A stretch of DNA of 64,000 nucleotides, taken from Raineyella sp044508675 (GTDB lineage Bacteria; Actinomycetota; Actinomycetes; Propionibacteriales; Propionibacteriaceae). The notes beneath the pieces are model-generated. The model worked only from the letters and a program-made list of their open reading frames with translations, made no database searches and had not been told where the DNA came from. The number at the start of each line of letters is the position of its first letter. The stretch's first letter is position 1. Shown here one piece after another: positions 1 through 8,137 of the stretch. The stretch lies in the NCBI GenBank assembly GCA_044508675.1, contig JBIQHF010000017.1, forward strand, positions 1 through 64,000. Direction: 5' to 3'. The translations under genes and the position numbers were made by a program.

Positions 1-206
1 TGGGCCAGCATCTGCTTGCCCTGCTCACCCGCCTTCTGGTTGCTGTGCTGGATCTTGCGGAACCACTCGGCCAGCTCGGTGTCGCCGGCGGCTTCCGCGT
101 CGCGGATGTAGGTGTCGACCTGGTACACCATCTTGAGGGAGGCCTCCAGGATGGAGATCAGGTCGTAGTGGGAGTCCTTGACCGGACTCTGGGGCTCGCT
201 GACCAT
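1..206 (-). CDS. small conserved helical protein, 3' end cut by window
   Basis: The first 68 codons are visible. They start at ATG (206-204), preceded by an AGAAGGAC ribosome-binding site. The peptide is acidic and strongly helical, with stretches such as DSHYDLISILEASLK and DTELAEWFRKIQHSNQ that resemble the helices of small ferritin-like or rubrerythrin-like proteins. No metal-ligand pattern can be confirmed in the visible part. It diverges from the YceI gene across a 179-bp spacer. The function is unknown and the ferritin-like idea is a guess. Confidence 0.7.
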   Translation of the reverse strand, partial: MVSEPQSPVKDSHYDLISILEASLKMVYQVDTYIRDAEAAGDTELAEWFRKIQHSNQKAGEQGKQMLA

Positions 207-385
207 GACGTGTGTCCTTCTCAGCATTGTGCGGATGTGACTACACCTGCCATGTCGGTGATTTCCGACACATTCAACGGTACGGCAGCGTAACCATTTT
301 GCAATGCCCCAGGGCTCGCGATCGGGAACCGGCGGTGCGCCCCGTGGCACGAAACCCCGGCCGGCCTGCGGCGCGATAGACCCAA

Positions 386-937
386 GTGAAGAATGACGCC
401 ATGTCCCTCACTCCTGGATCCCGCACCCTCACCCCTGCCGACGGCGACCTGCTCCTCCTCACCTCCGTGGAGGGTCCGATGGCCAGGCTGGGCCACGAAC
501 TCGCCCTCCGGGTCGACAATTGGAACGCTACGGTCACCATTGGCGACTCCGCCGAGGCGACCTCGCTGCAGGCCACCGCCGACCTGACCTCGCTGTCGGT
601 CCAGGGCAGCCGCGTTCCCGGCAAGACCGTTCCCGAGAAGGACCGGGGGGAGATCCTCTCCCACGCACAGAAGGCGCTCCAGACCCAGAAGCACGGCCAG
701 GCCAGCTTCACCTCGACGGCGGTCCGAGGCGATTGGAACGCCGTGGTCGTCGATGGCCAGTTGACGCTGCACGGCCAGACGCGTCCGCAGAGCTTCCGCG
801 TCGAGACCACCGGTGGCGGCTACCGGCTGAGCGGCCAGGTCACCCAGTCCGACTACGGCATCAAGCCGTTCGCCATCATGATGGGCGCCCTGAAGGTTGG
901 TGACGTCATCGACGTCGAGATCACCGTGCCGCTCTGA
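386..937 (+). CDS. YceI family protein
   Basis: The YceI family forms a lipocalin-like beta barrel that binds polyisoprenoids or other amphiphiles. The protein shows the family's alternating strands, the SVEGPMARLGHELAL segment near the N-terminus, and the ending SDYGIKPFAIMMGALKVGD followed by DVEITVPL. At 183 aa the length is normal. There is no signal peptide, so a cytoplasmic location is likely, as for many actinobacterial members. The GTG at 386 gives the longest frame. An ATG at 401 is also possible, since a TAGACC hexamer at 377-382 would place the transcript start near 389. It converges with the DNA ligase gene, 12 bp away. Confidence 0.85.
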   Translation: MKNDAMSLTPGSRTLTPADGDLLLLTSVEGPMARLGHELALRVDNWNATVTIGDSAEATSLQATADLTSLSVQGSRVPGKTVPEKDRGEILSHAQKALQTQKHGQASFTSTAVRGDWNAVVVDGQLTLHGQTRPQSFRVETTGGGYRLSGQVTQSDYGIKPFAIMMGALKVGDVIDVEITVPL

Positions 938-949
938 CCGGCCCTCTGG

Positions 950-2467
950 TCACCCCATGATGGCCCGCACGGTGTCGACCGTGTCGGCCTCAGTGGCGCT
1001 CTTGTCGTCCCGGTAGCGCAGCACGCGGGCGAACCGCAGGGCCATCCCTCCCGGGTAGCGCGAGGACCGCTGGACCCCGTCGAAGGCGACCTCGACGACC
1101 TGTTCGGGACGAACCTCCACCACGTACCCGTGTCGGCCGGTCTCCAGGGCCAGGAAGCGTTCGGTCTGCCAGGCGAGCATCTGGTCGGTCATCCCCTTGA
1201 AGGTCTTGCCGAGCATCACCCAGCCGTCACCGTCGCGGGCCCCGAGGTGGATGTTGGACAGCAGGCCCTGACGACGCCCGCTGCCCCACTCGACAGCGAG
1301 CACGACCAGGTCGAGGACGTGGCGCGGCTTCACCTTGATCCAGGCGGCGCCCCGCTTTCCAGCGGCGTACGGGGCGGCCGGGTCCTTGACCACCACGCCC
1401 TCGTGGCCCTGCGCGAGGACCTCCGCGAGGAAGCGGTGGACCTGGGCGGGATCGTCGGTGACCAGCCGCGGGACGACGGCCCCCGGCGGCAGCACCGACG
1501 CCATCAGGGCGAACCGCTCGGCAGCCGGGACGTCGACCAGGTCACGCCCGTCCAGGTGAAGCAGGTCGAAGAAGTAGCCGGTGAGGGCCTGCTCCTGGCC
1601 GGCCGGCACCTCGCGGGTCAGGGCTCGGGCACCGGTCTCCTGGAAGGGCCGGGGGCGGCCGTCCGGGCCGAGCACCAGAGCCTCGCCGTCGAGCACCACG
1701 GTGCGCAGGTCCAGGCTGCCGACCAGCTCCACGAGCTCGGGCACCCGTGCGGTGATGTCGTCCAGCGAACGGGTGTGGATCGCGATGTCGTCGCCCTCGC
1801 GGTGGGCCTGGATGCGGACGCCGTCGATCTTGGCGTCGACGACCACCGGGCCGGCGGGCAGACCCGCCAGTGCGGCGTCGATGCCCGGCGCGGGTGAGGC
1901 CAGCATCGGGCGGATCGGTCGCAGCACCTGGAGCCGGAAGTCGGCCAGGGCCTGCGGTCCGGCACCGAGGGCGGCCGCGGCGACCGGGCCGGAGAAGGCG
2001 CTGAACATCGCGGCGCGGCGGACGGCGGAGACCGGCACTTCGGCGGCCTCGGCGATCGCCTCCAGCATCAGCGCATCGAGGGCCCCCTGGTGCAGTTCAG
2101 CGGTGACCAGGACGCGGAGGAACTCCTGTTCTGCGGCGGTGGCCCGGCCGAAGAGGTCGGCGACAGCCCGGTCGCGGGCCAGTCGGGATCCGGTGCCGGA
2201 CAGGGCCGAGATCGCCTCGAGGGCCGTGTCGACGTCGGCGGGGGTCAGGGTCGGCTCGGAGGCCGGATCGGAGAGTCGTACGAGCGAGCGCCAGCCCACT
2301 CCGGTCCGACGCTGGCGCAGTCGGCCCGACAGGAAGGTGGCGACGAGGTCGGCCTCGGCACCGTCGTCCGCGTCGGTGAGGGCGACGGCCAGCAGCCGAC
2401 GCTTCTCGGTCCGCGACCGCGTCGCGGACACGGCTGCAGAGGCCTGCACCAGTCGGGCGAGCAGCAT
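950..2467 (-). CDS. ligB: ATP-dependent DNA ligase (LigB type)
   Basis: ATP-dependent DNA ligase of the archaeal/actinobacterial LigB class; it seals nicks using ATP. An N-terminal DNA-binding domain covers about residues 1-190. The nucleotidyltransferase core follows, with the adenylation lysine in DAKIDGVRIQAHR (about K213), DGEAL, the GHEGVVVKDP motif and WIKVKPR. An OB fold lies at the C-terminus. At 505 aa it is close to M. tuberculosis LigB. The ATG at 2467 fits the usual N-terminus MLLARLV and has GGAGG upstream; an in-frame ATG at 2503 is the alternative. A TAGGTT hexamer at 2533-2528 is a possible -10. LigB is normally accessory to the NAD-dependent LigA. Confidence 0.93.
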   Translation of the reverse strand: MLLARLVQASAAVSATRSRTEKRRLLAVALTDADDGAEADLVATFLSGRLRQRRTGVGWRSLVRLSDPASEPTLTPADVDTALEAISALSGTGSRLARDRAVADLFGRATAAEQEFLRVLVTAELHQGALDALMLEAIAEAAEVPVSAVRRAAMFSAFSGPVAAAALGAGPQALADFRLQVLRPIRPMLASPAPGIDAALAGLPAGPVVVDAKIDGVRIQAHREGDDIAIHTRSLDDITARVPELVELVGSLDLRTVVLDGEALVLGPDGRPRPFQETGARALTREVPAGQEQALTGYFFDLLHLDGRDLVDVPAAERFALMASVLPPGAVVPRLVTDDPAQVHRFLAEVLAQGHEGVVVKDPAAPYAAGKRGAAWIKVKPRHVLDLVVLAVEWGSGRRQGLLSNIHLGARDGDGWVMLGKTFKGMTDQMLAWQTERFLALETGRHGYVVEVRPEQVVEVAFDGVQRSSRYPGGMALRFARVLRYRDDKSATEADTVDTVRAIMG

Positions 2468-2613
2468 GGTCCCATGATCCTCCAAGCCGCCTCCGCCAGC
2501 CATTGCTCACCGGCCACACCGGTGCGTAACCTAGTTAAAAGCGGAATCATCGGCTCGGCAGCTGCAGTGCCACGTACGACACTGCGAAGGCACGCCGAGG
2601 AAGGCGCGCGGTC

Positions 2614-3546
2614 ATGGGAAACGAGCCCCAGAACCCGGTAAGCGATCCATCCGACGATGTGCCCCCTCCCCCATCTCGCCGCAGACCAATGGTCGTCGCG
2701 GTCGTCGGTCTGGTCGGTGCCGTCGTGCTCTCTGCCTGCGCCGGTCCGTCCTCGACCCCGGTGGCGTCACCGAGCGCCCCCTCGGACACGGCGAGCACGG
2801 TGGTCTCTCCGACGCCTGACGCCTCCACGGCGGAGCCCGCCGCTTACTTCCCGCTCACTCCGGGCAGCCGGTACGTCTACGTCGGCACGGTCACGGACGA
2901 CGAGGGCTCCCACGACCACTCGGTGACCTTCACGGTCACCGATCTGGTGGCGCAGGTCGACCAGGTCACCACACGGATCGTCCTGGACGTCGATGAGACC
3001 CTGGGCGAGGTCACGGAGTCCGAGCTCGCGTTCTTCCACCAGGACGCCGCGGGAAACACCTGGACCTACGCCGAGTACCCGGAGGAATACGAGGAGGGAA
3101 CCCTGATCGGGGCGCCCAACACGTGGGTCGCTGGGCAGAGCGGCGCGACGGCCGGGATCCTTGTCCCAGCGGTCCCGGAGCCGGGGGTGCAGTTCGAGCA
3201 GGGCAAGGCCCCGGCGGTCGGCTTCGATGATGTCGGGCTGGTGGAGGAAGTCGGGCTGAGCACCTGCGTCCCGACCGGCTGCTACGAGAACGCCGTCAGG
3301 ATCAAGGAATGGGCCCCGAATGCGGAGGCGGACGGGTTTCAGTACAAGGTCTACGCCCCGGCGGTCGGTCTCGTCGACGTCCAGGTCGACGGCGGCGAGT
3401 CGCAAGAGGTGATGAATCTCCACGAATTCACCTCCATCGGCGCCGCCGAGATGGAGGAGGTCCGTGCGCAGGCGATGGAGCTGGACGCGCGGGCCCGCGA
3501 GTCACAGCCCGACTACGCGGCGATATCGGATCTGGCGCAGGGATGA
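2614..3546 (+). CDS. putative lipoprotein of unknown function
   Basis: A 310-aa protein with a proline-rich N-terminal stretch, an arginine cluster, a hydrophobic segment and the lipobox LSAC. A Ser/Thr/Pro-rich linker follows, then a soluble, beta-rich, acidic domain of about 250 residues. It is therefore probably a membrane-anchored extracellular lipoprotein. The n-region is unusually long (about 25 residues) if the ATG at 2614 is used. That start has a GAGGAAGG ribosome-binding site, while the internal ATG at 2689 has none. I do not recognise the mature domain. The next gene starts 72 bp downstream under what looks like its own promoter. Confidence 0.8.
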   Translation: MGNEPQNPVSDPSDDVPPPPSRRRPMVVAVVGLVGAVVLSACAGPSSTPVASPSAPSDTASTVVSPTPDASTAEPAAYFPLTPGSRYVYVGTVTDDEGSHDHSVTFTVTDLVAQVDQVTTRIVLDVDETLGEVTESELAFFHQDAAGNTWTYAEYPEEYEEGTLIGAPNTWVAGQSGATAGILVPAVPEPGVQFEQGKAPAVGFDDVGLVEEVGLSTCVPTGCYENAVRIKEWAPNAEADGFQYKVYAPAVGLVDVQVDGGESQEVMNLHEFTSIGAAEMEEVRAQAMELDARARESQPDYAAISDLAQG

Positions 3547-3583
3547 CCAGGACCCTGAGCCACCTCCACCACCACCCAAGTAT

Positions 3584-3612
3584 TTGACATTTCAACCATA
3601 TGGGGCTGGGAT
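3584..3612 (+). promoter_or_regulatory. candidate promoter of the flavin-dependent oxidoreductase
   Basis: A perfect -35 TTGACA (3584-3589) is followed after 17 bp by TGGGAT (3607-3612). The expected transcript start falls on the A of the ATG at 3619, so the mRNA would be leaderless. This supports ATG 3619 over the GTG at 3613. Confidence 0.5.
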
Positions 3613-3618
3613 GTGAGC

Positions 3619-4677
3619 ATGAACGATGCCCCCGCCAGCTTCGAGCTGGGCCTGTTCACCTTCGGCGAACTCACCCGCGACCCTGCCGGCCGGCTGCTGC
3701 CCGCCGCCGAGCGACTGCGCGAATTCGTGGACCTGGCGGTGGTCGCCGACCAGGCAGGCCTGGACGTGTTCGGCGTCGGCGAGCACCACCGGCCCGACTT
3801 CGCCATCGCCTCTCCCCCGGTCGTCCTGGCCGCCATCGCCCAGGCGACCGAGCGGATCCGCCTGACCAGCACCGTGACCGTGCTGTCCACCGCCGATCCG
3901 GTGAAGGTCTTCGAGGACTTCGCCACCGTCGACCTGCTGTCCGGGGGCCGCGCGGAGATCACCGCCGGGCGCGGCGCGTACGTCGAGTCCTTCCCGCTCT
4001 TCGGCTACCAGTTGGACGACTACGACGCCCTCTTCGACGAGAAGCTCGCACTGCTGCTCGACGTCAACTCCTCGACCGAGGTGACCTGGCAGGGCCGGTT
4101 CCGCCCGCCGCTGGACCACGCCGGTGTCTACCCGCGGCCGGTCCAGGAGCAGCTGCCGGTCTGGATCGCCGTCGGCGGGACCCCGGCCAGTGTCGTCCGC
4201 GCCGGCAGCCTCGGCCTGCCCATGTACTTGGCGATCCTTGGCCAACCGGCGCGGTTCGTGCCGCTGGCCGAGCTCTATCGGCACACGGCCGCCGAGCACG
4301 GCCACGACCCGGCGTCGCTGACCCTCGGCGTGACCAGCCACGTGCACGTGGCCCGGACCTCGCAGCAGGCCCGGGAGGACTTCTACCCGTACTACAGCCG
4401 CTACATCGGCGACAACATGCCCAGTGCGCGCGGTGTCCCGCTGCCCCGCGACGCCTTCGACGCCTGGGCCGGGCCGCGCGGCGCACTGTTCGCCGGCAGC
4501 CCGCAGGAAGTCGTGGAGAAGATCCTGTGGGAGGCAGAACTGCTCGGCCACCGGCGCTTCCTGGCACAGATCGGGCTGGGCGGCCTGCCGTACGACACGA
4601 CGGCCGAAGCGGTGGAGTTGCTGGCCACCGAGGTGCTGCCCGTGGTCCGCCGGGAACTCGGTGCCGCCGGGAGCTGA
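3619..4677 (+). CDS. LLM class flavin-dependent oxidoreductase (Atu2307/SP_0267-like)
   Basis: A TIM-barrel flavin-dependent monooxygenase of the bacterial luciferase-like superfamily. The opening ELGLFTFGELTRDPAGR, the GVGEHHRPDFAIASPPVVL segment, LTSTVTVLSTADP and GGRAEITAGRGAYVESFPL match the subgroup typified by Atu2307. These enzymes probably use FMNH2 or F420 and oxygen on unknown substrates. The length, 352 aa, is normal. The start at ATG 3619 is chosen from the promoter spacing; GTG 3613 is possible. It is a single-gene unit, followed by a hairpin region and a convergent zinc peptidase. Confidence 0.88.
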   Translation: MNDAPASFELGLFTFGELTRDPAGRLLPAAERLREFVDLAVVADQAGLDVFGVGEHHRPDFAIASPPVVLAAIAQATERIRLTSTVTVLSTADPVKVFEDFATVDLLSGGRAEITAGRGAYVESFPLFGYQLDDYDALFDEKLALLLDVNSSTEVTWQGRFRPPLDHAGVYPRPVQEQLPVWIAVGGTPASVVRAGSLGLPMYLAILGQPARFVPLAELYRHTAAEHGHDPASLTLGVTSHVHVARTSQQAREDFYPYYSRYIGDNMPSARGVPLPRDAFDAWAGPRGALFAGSPQEVVEKILWEAELLGHRRFLAQIGLGGLPYDTTAEAVELLATEVLPVVRRELGAAGS

Positions 4678-4713
4678 GCGATGCCCCGGCCCGCGGCACC
4701 CTCCATCGTTGGG

Positions 4714-4751
4714 TAGTAGGAACCTGGTCGAGTTGTGTCGGTTTCCTGCTA
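4714..4751. terminator. imperfect hairpin between convergent genes
   Basis: An imperfect inverted repeat pairs 4714-4724 (TAGTAGGAACC) with 4740-4751 (GGTTTCCTGCTA), with one wobble pair and one bulge. It lies between the stops of the flavin oxidoreductase and the zinc peptidase, so it could end transcription from both sides. There is no clear T run. The rest of 4678-4803 holds no recognisable gene. Confidence 0.4.
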
Positions 4752-4803
4752 CCTACTGGGACGGGGCTTCGGGCCCTACCGGGGCCGGGACTTCAGGGCA
4801 GGG

Positions 4804-5154
4804 TCAGCCGTAGCCGAGTTCGTCCAATCGGTGGTCGTCGATGCCGAAGAAGTGCGCGATCTCGTGCACCACGGTGATCCGCACCTGCTCCTGCAGCTCC
4901 TCGGTCGTACGGCAGTAGCGCAGTAGCGGGCCGCGGAAGATGGTGATGCGGTCCGGGAGCACCCCGGAGTAGTCGTTGCCACGACGATCGAGGGCGATGC
5001 CCTCGTAGAGGCCGAGCAAATACGGGGCGTCGGCCGGGGCCTCGTCCTCGATCACCAGGATGCAGTTGTCGACCAGGTCGAGGAGTCGGTCGGGGACGGT
5101 CTCGATCGCGGCGTCCACGTACGTTTCGAAGGTCTCGGGTGAGATGTCCAACAC
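4804..5154 (-). CDS. small zincin-like metallopeptidase family protein
   Basis: A 116-aa protein ending in HEIAHFFGIDDHRLDELG. This is the extended HExxH zinc motif of the minimal zincin family once called DUF1025, with the helix after the metal site supplying the third ligand. These proteins are cytosolic, minimal zincin folds; their substrates are unknown. The GTG start at 5154 is chosen because GAGGAG lies 6 nt upstream. A frame open to 5634 exists, but its extra residues are low-complexity and have no ribosome-binding site. Confidence 0.85.
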   Translation of the reverse strand: MLDISPETFETYVDAAIETVPDRLLDLVDNCILVIEDEAPADAPYLLGLYEGIALDRRGNDYSGVLPDRITIFRGPLLRYCRTTEELQEQVRITVVHEIAHFFGIDDHRLDELGYG

Positions 5155-5427
5155 ACTGGTCTCCTCGGAGGACGGGCTGTCAGGCGTCCAGGTCCCTACC
5201 AGCGTAGGCGAGCTGGTATGAAGATGGTCACATTGGCCCGTCTCGCGGAGCACTCGATTGGGCCAAGTCCGGCTGGACGTCGTAGCGTGGTTCTTGCATA
5301 TTCCTGCCTGTCGGCCCGTGGCCGTCGGCGGGACGCACGGTGTCGTGCAGTTGACTGCACCCTCGGCCGCGTCGGCGGAGGCGATCTCGGACACCATCTT
5401 GGTCGCTGAATATCGTGAGGAGCAGTC

Positions 5428-6978
5428 GTGGCGTTCGACAAGCGCAAACCAGGAAAGTGGCCTGTGGAGGCTCAGGAGGTTGACGTCGCGCTTATCGGCG
5501 GTGGCGTGCTCAGCGCGCACTTCGGCATGATGCTGCACCTGTTGCAGCCCGACTGGACGATCATGGGCTTCGAGCGGCTGCCGAAGGTTGCCAAGGAGTC
5601 GTCGAACCCGTGGAACAACGCCGGTACCGGTCACGCCGGCCTGTGCGAGCTGAACTACACCAAGGAAAAGTCCGACGGCACGATGGACAACTCCAAGCCG
5701 ATCGACATCAACGAGCAGTTCCAGGTGTCACGCCAGATGTGGGCCCACTTCGTCGAGCGGGGCATCCTCGGCAACCCGGACACCTTCATCACCGCCTGCC
5801 CGCACATGTCGCTGGTCATGGGAGACAAGGACATTGATTTCCTGCGCCGACGCTGGGAGACCCTGCAGGAGAACCCGCTGTTCGCCGCCATGGAGTTCTC
5901 CGATGACCAGGAGAAGATCCGCGAGTGGGCGCCGATGCTCATCGAGGGGCGCAACCCGAAGCAGCACATCGCCGCCACGTACGACCAGACCGGCACGGAC
6001 GTGAACTTCGGTTCGCTCACCCGCCAGTTGTTCAACTACCTCGAGTACCACGGCGTGTTCGTGGAGACCTCGAAGGAGGTCACCGACCTCAAGCAGAACT
6101 CCGACAACTCCTGGACGCTGCGGGTGGCCGATCGCCGTCGTCGCGACGAGGGCCGTGGCCCGGACAAGTTCGTCCGCGCGAAGTTCGTCTTCAACGGCGC
6201 CGGTGGCTGGGCGCTGAAGATGATGCAGCAGGCCGGCCTCGCCGAGGTCGACGGCTACGCCCTGTTCCCGGTCTCCGGTGCCTTCCTGTCGACGACCGAC
6301 CCGAAGATCGTCGAGGACCACAAGGTCAAGGTCTACGGAAAGGCCAAGGTCGGTGCCCCGCCGATGTCCAACCCGCACATGGACGCCCGGGTGATCAACT
6401 CCAACCGCTCCGTGCTCTTCGGCCCCTACGCCGGTATCGATCCGCGGTTCCTGAAGTTCGGCTCACTGCTCGACCTGCCGAAGATGATCCGGACCCACAA
6501 CATCATGGCCGTGCTGAACGTGGGCAAGGACAACATCCCCCTGATCAAGATGCTGGCCGGGATGATCTTCATGACGCCGGGCAAGAAGCTGGCCGAACTG
6601 CGCGAGTTCGCTCCCGCCGCGCACATCACCGACTGGCGGATGATCAAGGCCGGTCAGCGTGCCCAGATCATCAAGACCAACTCGGACGGCAAGGGCGGCA
6701 AGCTGGAGTTCGGCACCGAGGTGATCACGTCCCAGGACGGGACGCTGGCGGCGGTGCTGGGCGCTTCCCCGGGCGCGTCGACCGCCGTGCCGATCATGCT
6801 GGAACTGCTGGAGCGCTGCTTCCCCGAGCACATGGAGGACTGGGCCCCGCGCATCAAGGAGGTCATCCCGACCTACGGGGAGAAGCTCTCCGACAATCCG
6901 GCGAAGGCCTACAAGGTGATGCAGCACACCGCCGAGGTGCTGGAGATCAACCCGCCGGCCAAGCCGGCCGGCCTCTGA
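5428..6978 (+). CDS. mqo: malate:quinone oxidoreductase
   Basis: Membrane-associated FAD enzyme that oxidises L-malate to oxaloacetate and passes electrons to the quinone pool, replacing or supplementing malate dehydrogenase in the TCA cycle. The N-terminal FAD motif ALIGGGVLSAHFG, FERLPKVAKESS, and NPWNNAGTGHAGLCELNY are typical of Mqo. The C-terminal region around TSQDGTLAAVLGASPGAST is also conserved. At 516 aa it is near family length. The GTG start has a GTGAGGAGC ribosome-binding site. It is monocistronic and followed by a strong hairpin. With sdhCAB also in this window, two quinone-linked TCA dehydrogenases are present. Confidence 0.96.
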   Translation: MAFDKRKPGKWPVEAQEVDVALIGGGVLSAHFGMMLHLLQPDWTIMGFERLPKVAKESSNPWNNAGTGHAGLCELNYTKEKSDGTMDNSKPIDINEQFQVSRQMWAHFVERGILGNPDTFITACPHMSLVMGDKDIDFLRRRWETLQENPLFAAMEFSDDQEKIREWAPMLIEGRNPKQHIAATYDQTGTDVNFGSLTRQLFNYLEYHGVFVETSKEVTDLKQNSDNSWTLRVADRRRRDEGRGPDKFVRAKFVFNGAGGWALKMMQQAGLAEVDGYALFPVSGAFLSTTDPKIVEDHKVKVYGKAKVGAPPMSNPHMDARVINSNRSVLFGPYAGIDPRFLKFGSLLDLPKMIRTHNIMAVLNVGKDNIPLIKMLAGMIFMTPGKKLAELREFAPAAHITDWRMIKAGQRAQIIKTNSDGKGGKLEFGTEVITSQDGTLAAVLGASPGASTAVPIMLELLERCFPEHMEDWAPRIKEVIPTYGEKLSDNPAKAYKVMQHTAEVLEINPPAKPAGL

Positions 6979-7007
6979 TCCGGTCGTCCTTCCGACAACG
7001 GACCGCC

Positions 7008-7039
7008 GAGGGCGTCCTCCCGACCGGGGGGACGCCCTC
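7008..7039. terminator. bidirectional hairpin after mqo
   Basis: A perfect 10-bp stem pairs 7008-7017 (GAGGGCGTCC) with 7030-7039 (GGACGCCCTC) across a 12-nt loop. It sits between the convergent ends of mqo and a 71-aa gene. There is no T tract, as is common in high-GC actinobacteria. Confidence 0.7.
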
Positions 7040-7044
7040 CGGCG

Positions 7045-7260
7045 TCACTCGGGTAGTTCCGTGTCCATCACGTCCGGGATGGTGTCGACCCGCGGCGGAT
7101 AGAGGATCGAGCGGGCGACGTTGTGGTAGCCGTAGTCGTCGAGCAGCGTCGCCGCCTGCTTGTCGGTCAGGTCGTACGCGTGGGCGAGCATCCGCACCTG
7201 CTCGGTGTAGAACGCGTGCAGCTTGTTCACGCCCTTGACGAACTCGATGTCGTTCTTCAT
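7045..7260 (-). CDS. small hypothetical protein (71 aa)
   Basis: The frame runs from ATG 7260 with a strong GAGGAGCGGG ribosome-binding site, which supports a real gene. The peptide is soluble and helical (NKLHAFYTEQVRMLAHAYD, then TDKQAATLLDDYGYHNVAR) and acidic at the C-terminus. The central part looks like a small helical bundle with an LTDKQAA turn, but I do not recognise a family. It converges with mqo and shares the hairpin with it. A short inverted repeat and a tandem repeat lie upstream. Confidence 0.7.
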   Translation of the reverse strand: MKNDIEFVKGVNKLHAFYTEQVRMLAHAYDLTDKQAATLLDDYGYHNVARSILYPPRVDTIPDVMDTELPE

Positions 7261-7307
7261 CCCGCTCCTCTTCGCTCCGGACAGATACGCTGTCTATCCT
7301 GCCGTCC

Positions 7308-7332
7308 GCGAGGGGCATACGCGAGGGGCATA
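7308..7332 (+). repeat. 13-bp tandem repeat
   Basis: GCGAGGGGCATAC (7308-7320) is followed directly by GCGAGGGGCATA (7321-7332). It lies upstream of the 71-aa gene, next to the inverted repeat GACAG-ATACG-CTGTC at 7280-7294. It could be a regulatory repeat or simple slippage. Confidence 0.6.
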
Positions 7333-7402
7333 GGTGAACACCTCCGCCCGACGTGATGACCGGTCACTGTCCGCGGGCCGGGACCGGGCAACGACATCCG
7401 GA

Positions 7403-7810
7403 TCAGTCGGCCTGGTCCGCTGCCACCACCAGGACGGTCGCCTTCATGGTGTCCCCGCGCAAAAACAGGCGCAGCCCGTCGGGCCCCGCCACGTACGATA
7501 TCGGTACGGCATGTTGTGCGGGCGAGACCATCAGCAGGCCGGCGAGCTCGGCCGGGGGAACCTGGCCGACGACGATCGTCGTCGAGTCCGCGAAGACCAG
7601 CCGGACCAGTCCGGAACGTGCCGCGGTTCGGACACCCCGCAGCGGCGTTCGGCGGGCGATCAGCTCATCGAGCAGGTCGGCAAGCCGGTCCAACCGGATC
7701 TCCGGGGAGAACTCGGCGTCGACGCGGGCGAACATCTCGTCAACCTCGTGCTCCTGGACCGGGTCGAGGTACTGCTGTGGGCGCAGGTTCCGGCGACGGA
7801 AGAAGCCCAC
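7403..7810 (-). CDS. hypothetical protein (135 aa)
   Basis: A GTG start at 7810 with AGGAG overlapping the stop of the preceding gene indicates translational coupling. The N-terminus is basic (MGFFRRRNLRPQQY). An acidic helical segment and a C-terminal half rich in beta strands follow (SGLVRLVFADSTTIVVGQV, then LRLFLRGDTMKATVLVVAA). There is no signal peptide or membrane segment. I do not recognise the family. It is co-transcribed with the 86-aa gene upstream. Confidence 0.65.
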   Translation of the reverse strand: MGFFRRRNLRPQQYLDPVQEHEVDEMFARVDAEFSPEIRLDRLADLLDELIARRTPLRGVRTAARSGLVRLVFADSTTIVVGQVPPAELAGLLMVSPAQHAVPISYVAGPDGLRLFLRGDTMKATVLVVAADQAD

Positions 7811-7817
7811 GAGGAGG

Positions 7818-8078
7818 TCACTCCTTGGTCAGCCGGCTCAGGTGTTGGCGGGTCGCCTGGCTGAACGGCGCATCATCGCCCTCGTCGTCGATCAGTCGCA
7901 GCAGGACCACCAGACGTCGACGGACCTCGGGACGCCACACAGCATCAGCCAGGTGGTCGACCATCCGGTCGTCGGTGTCAAGCATGGCAGCCGCTTGGCA
8001 CAGGTCGCGGAAACTCCACGACATCGGATCGGTGGAGAGCAACCTGTCGCCCGGGTGCAACCAGCGGACTTCGCCCAT
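7818..8078 (-). CDS. hypothetical protein (86 aa)
   Basis: A small soluble protein that is acidic in the middle and has an R-rich helix (RPEVRRRLVVLLRLIDDEG). The ATG at 8078 lies 7 nt after TAGGCT, so it may be leaderless, although GCAGGAC could also serve as a weak ribosome-binding site. Its stop overlaps the ribosome-binding site of the 135-aa gene, making a two-gene operon. No family is recognised. Confidence 0.6.
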   Translation of the reverse strand: MGEVRWLHPGDRLLSTDPMSWSFRDLCQAAAMLDTDDRMVDHLADAVWRPEVRRRLVVLLRLIDDEGDDAPFSQATRQHLSRLTKE

Positions 8079-8137
8079 GTCCTGCAGCCTACCTTCCCCG
8101 ACGCGTCCTCCGAAATGATACGTCCGAGATCGGCGGA

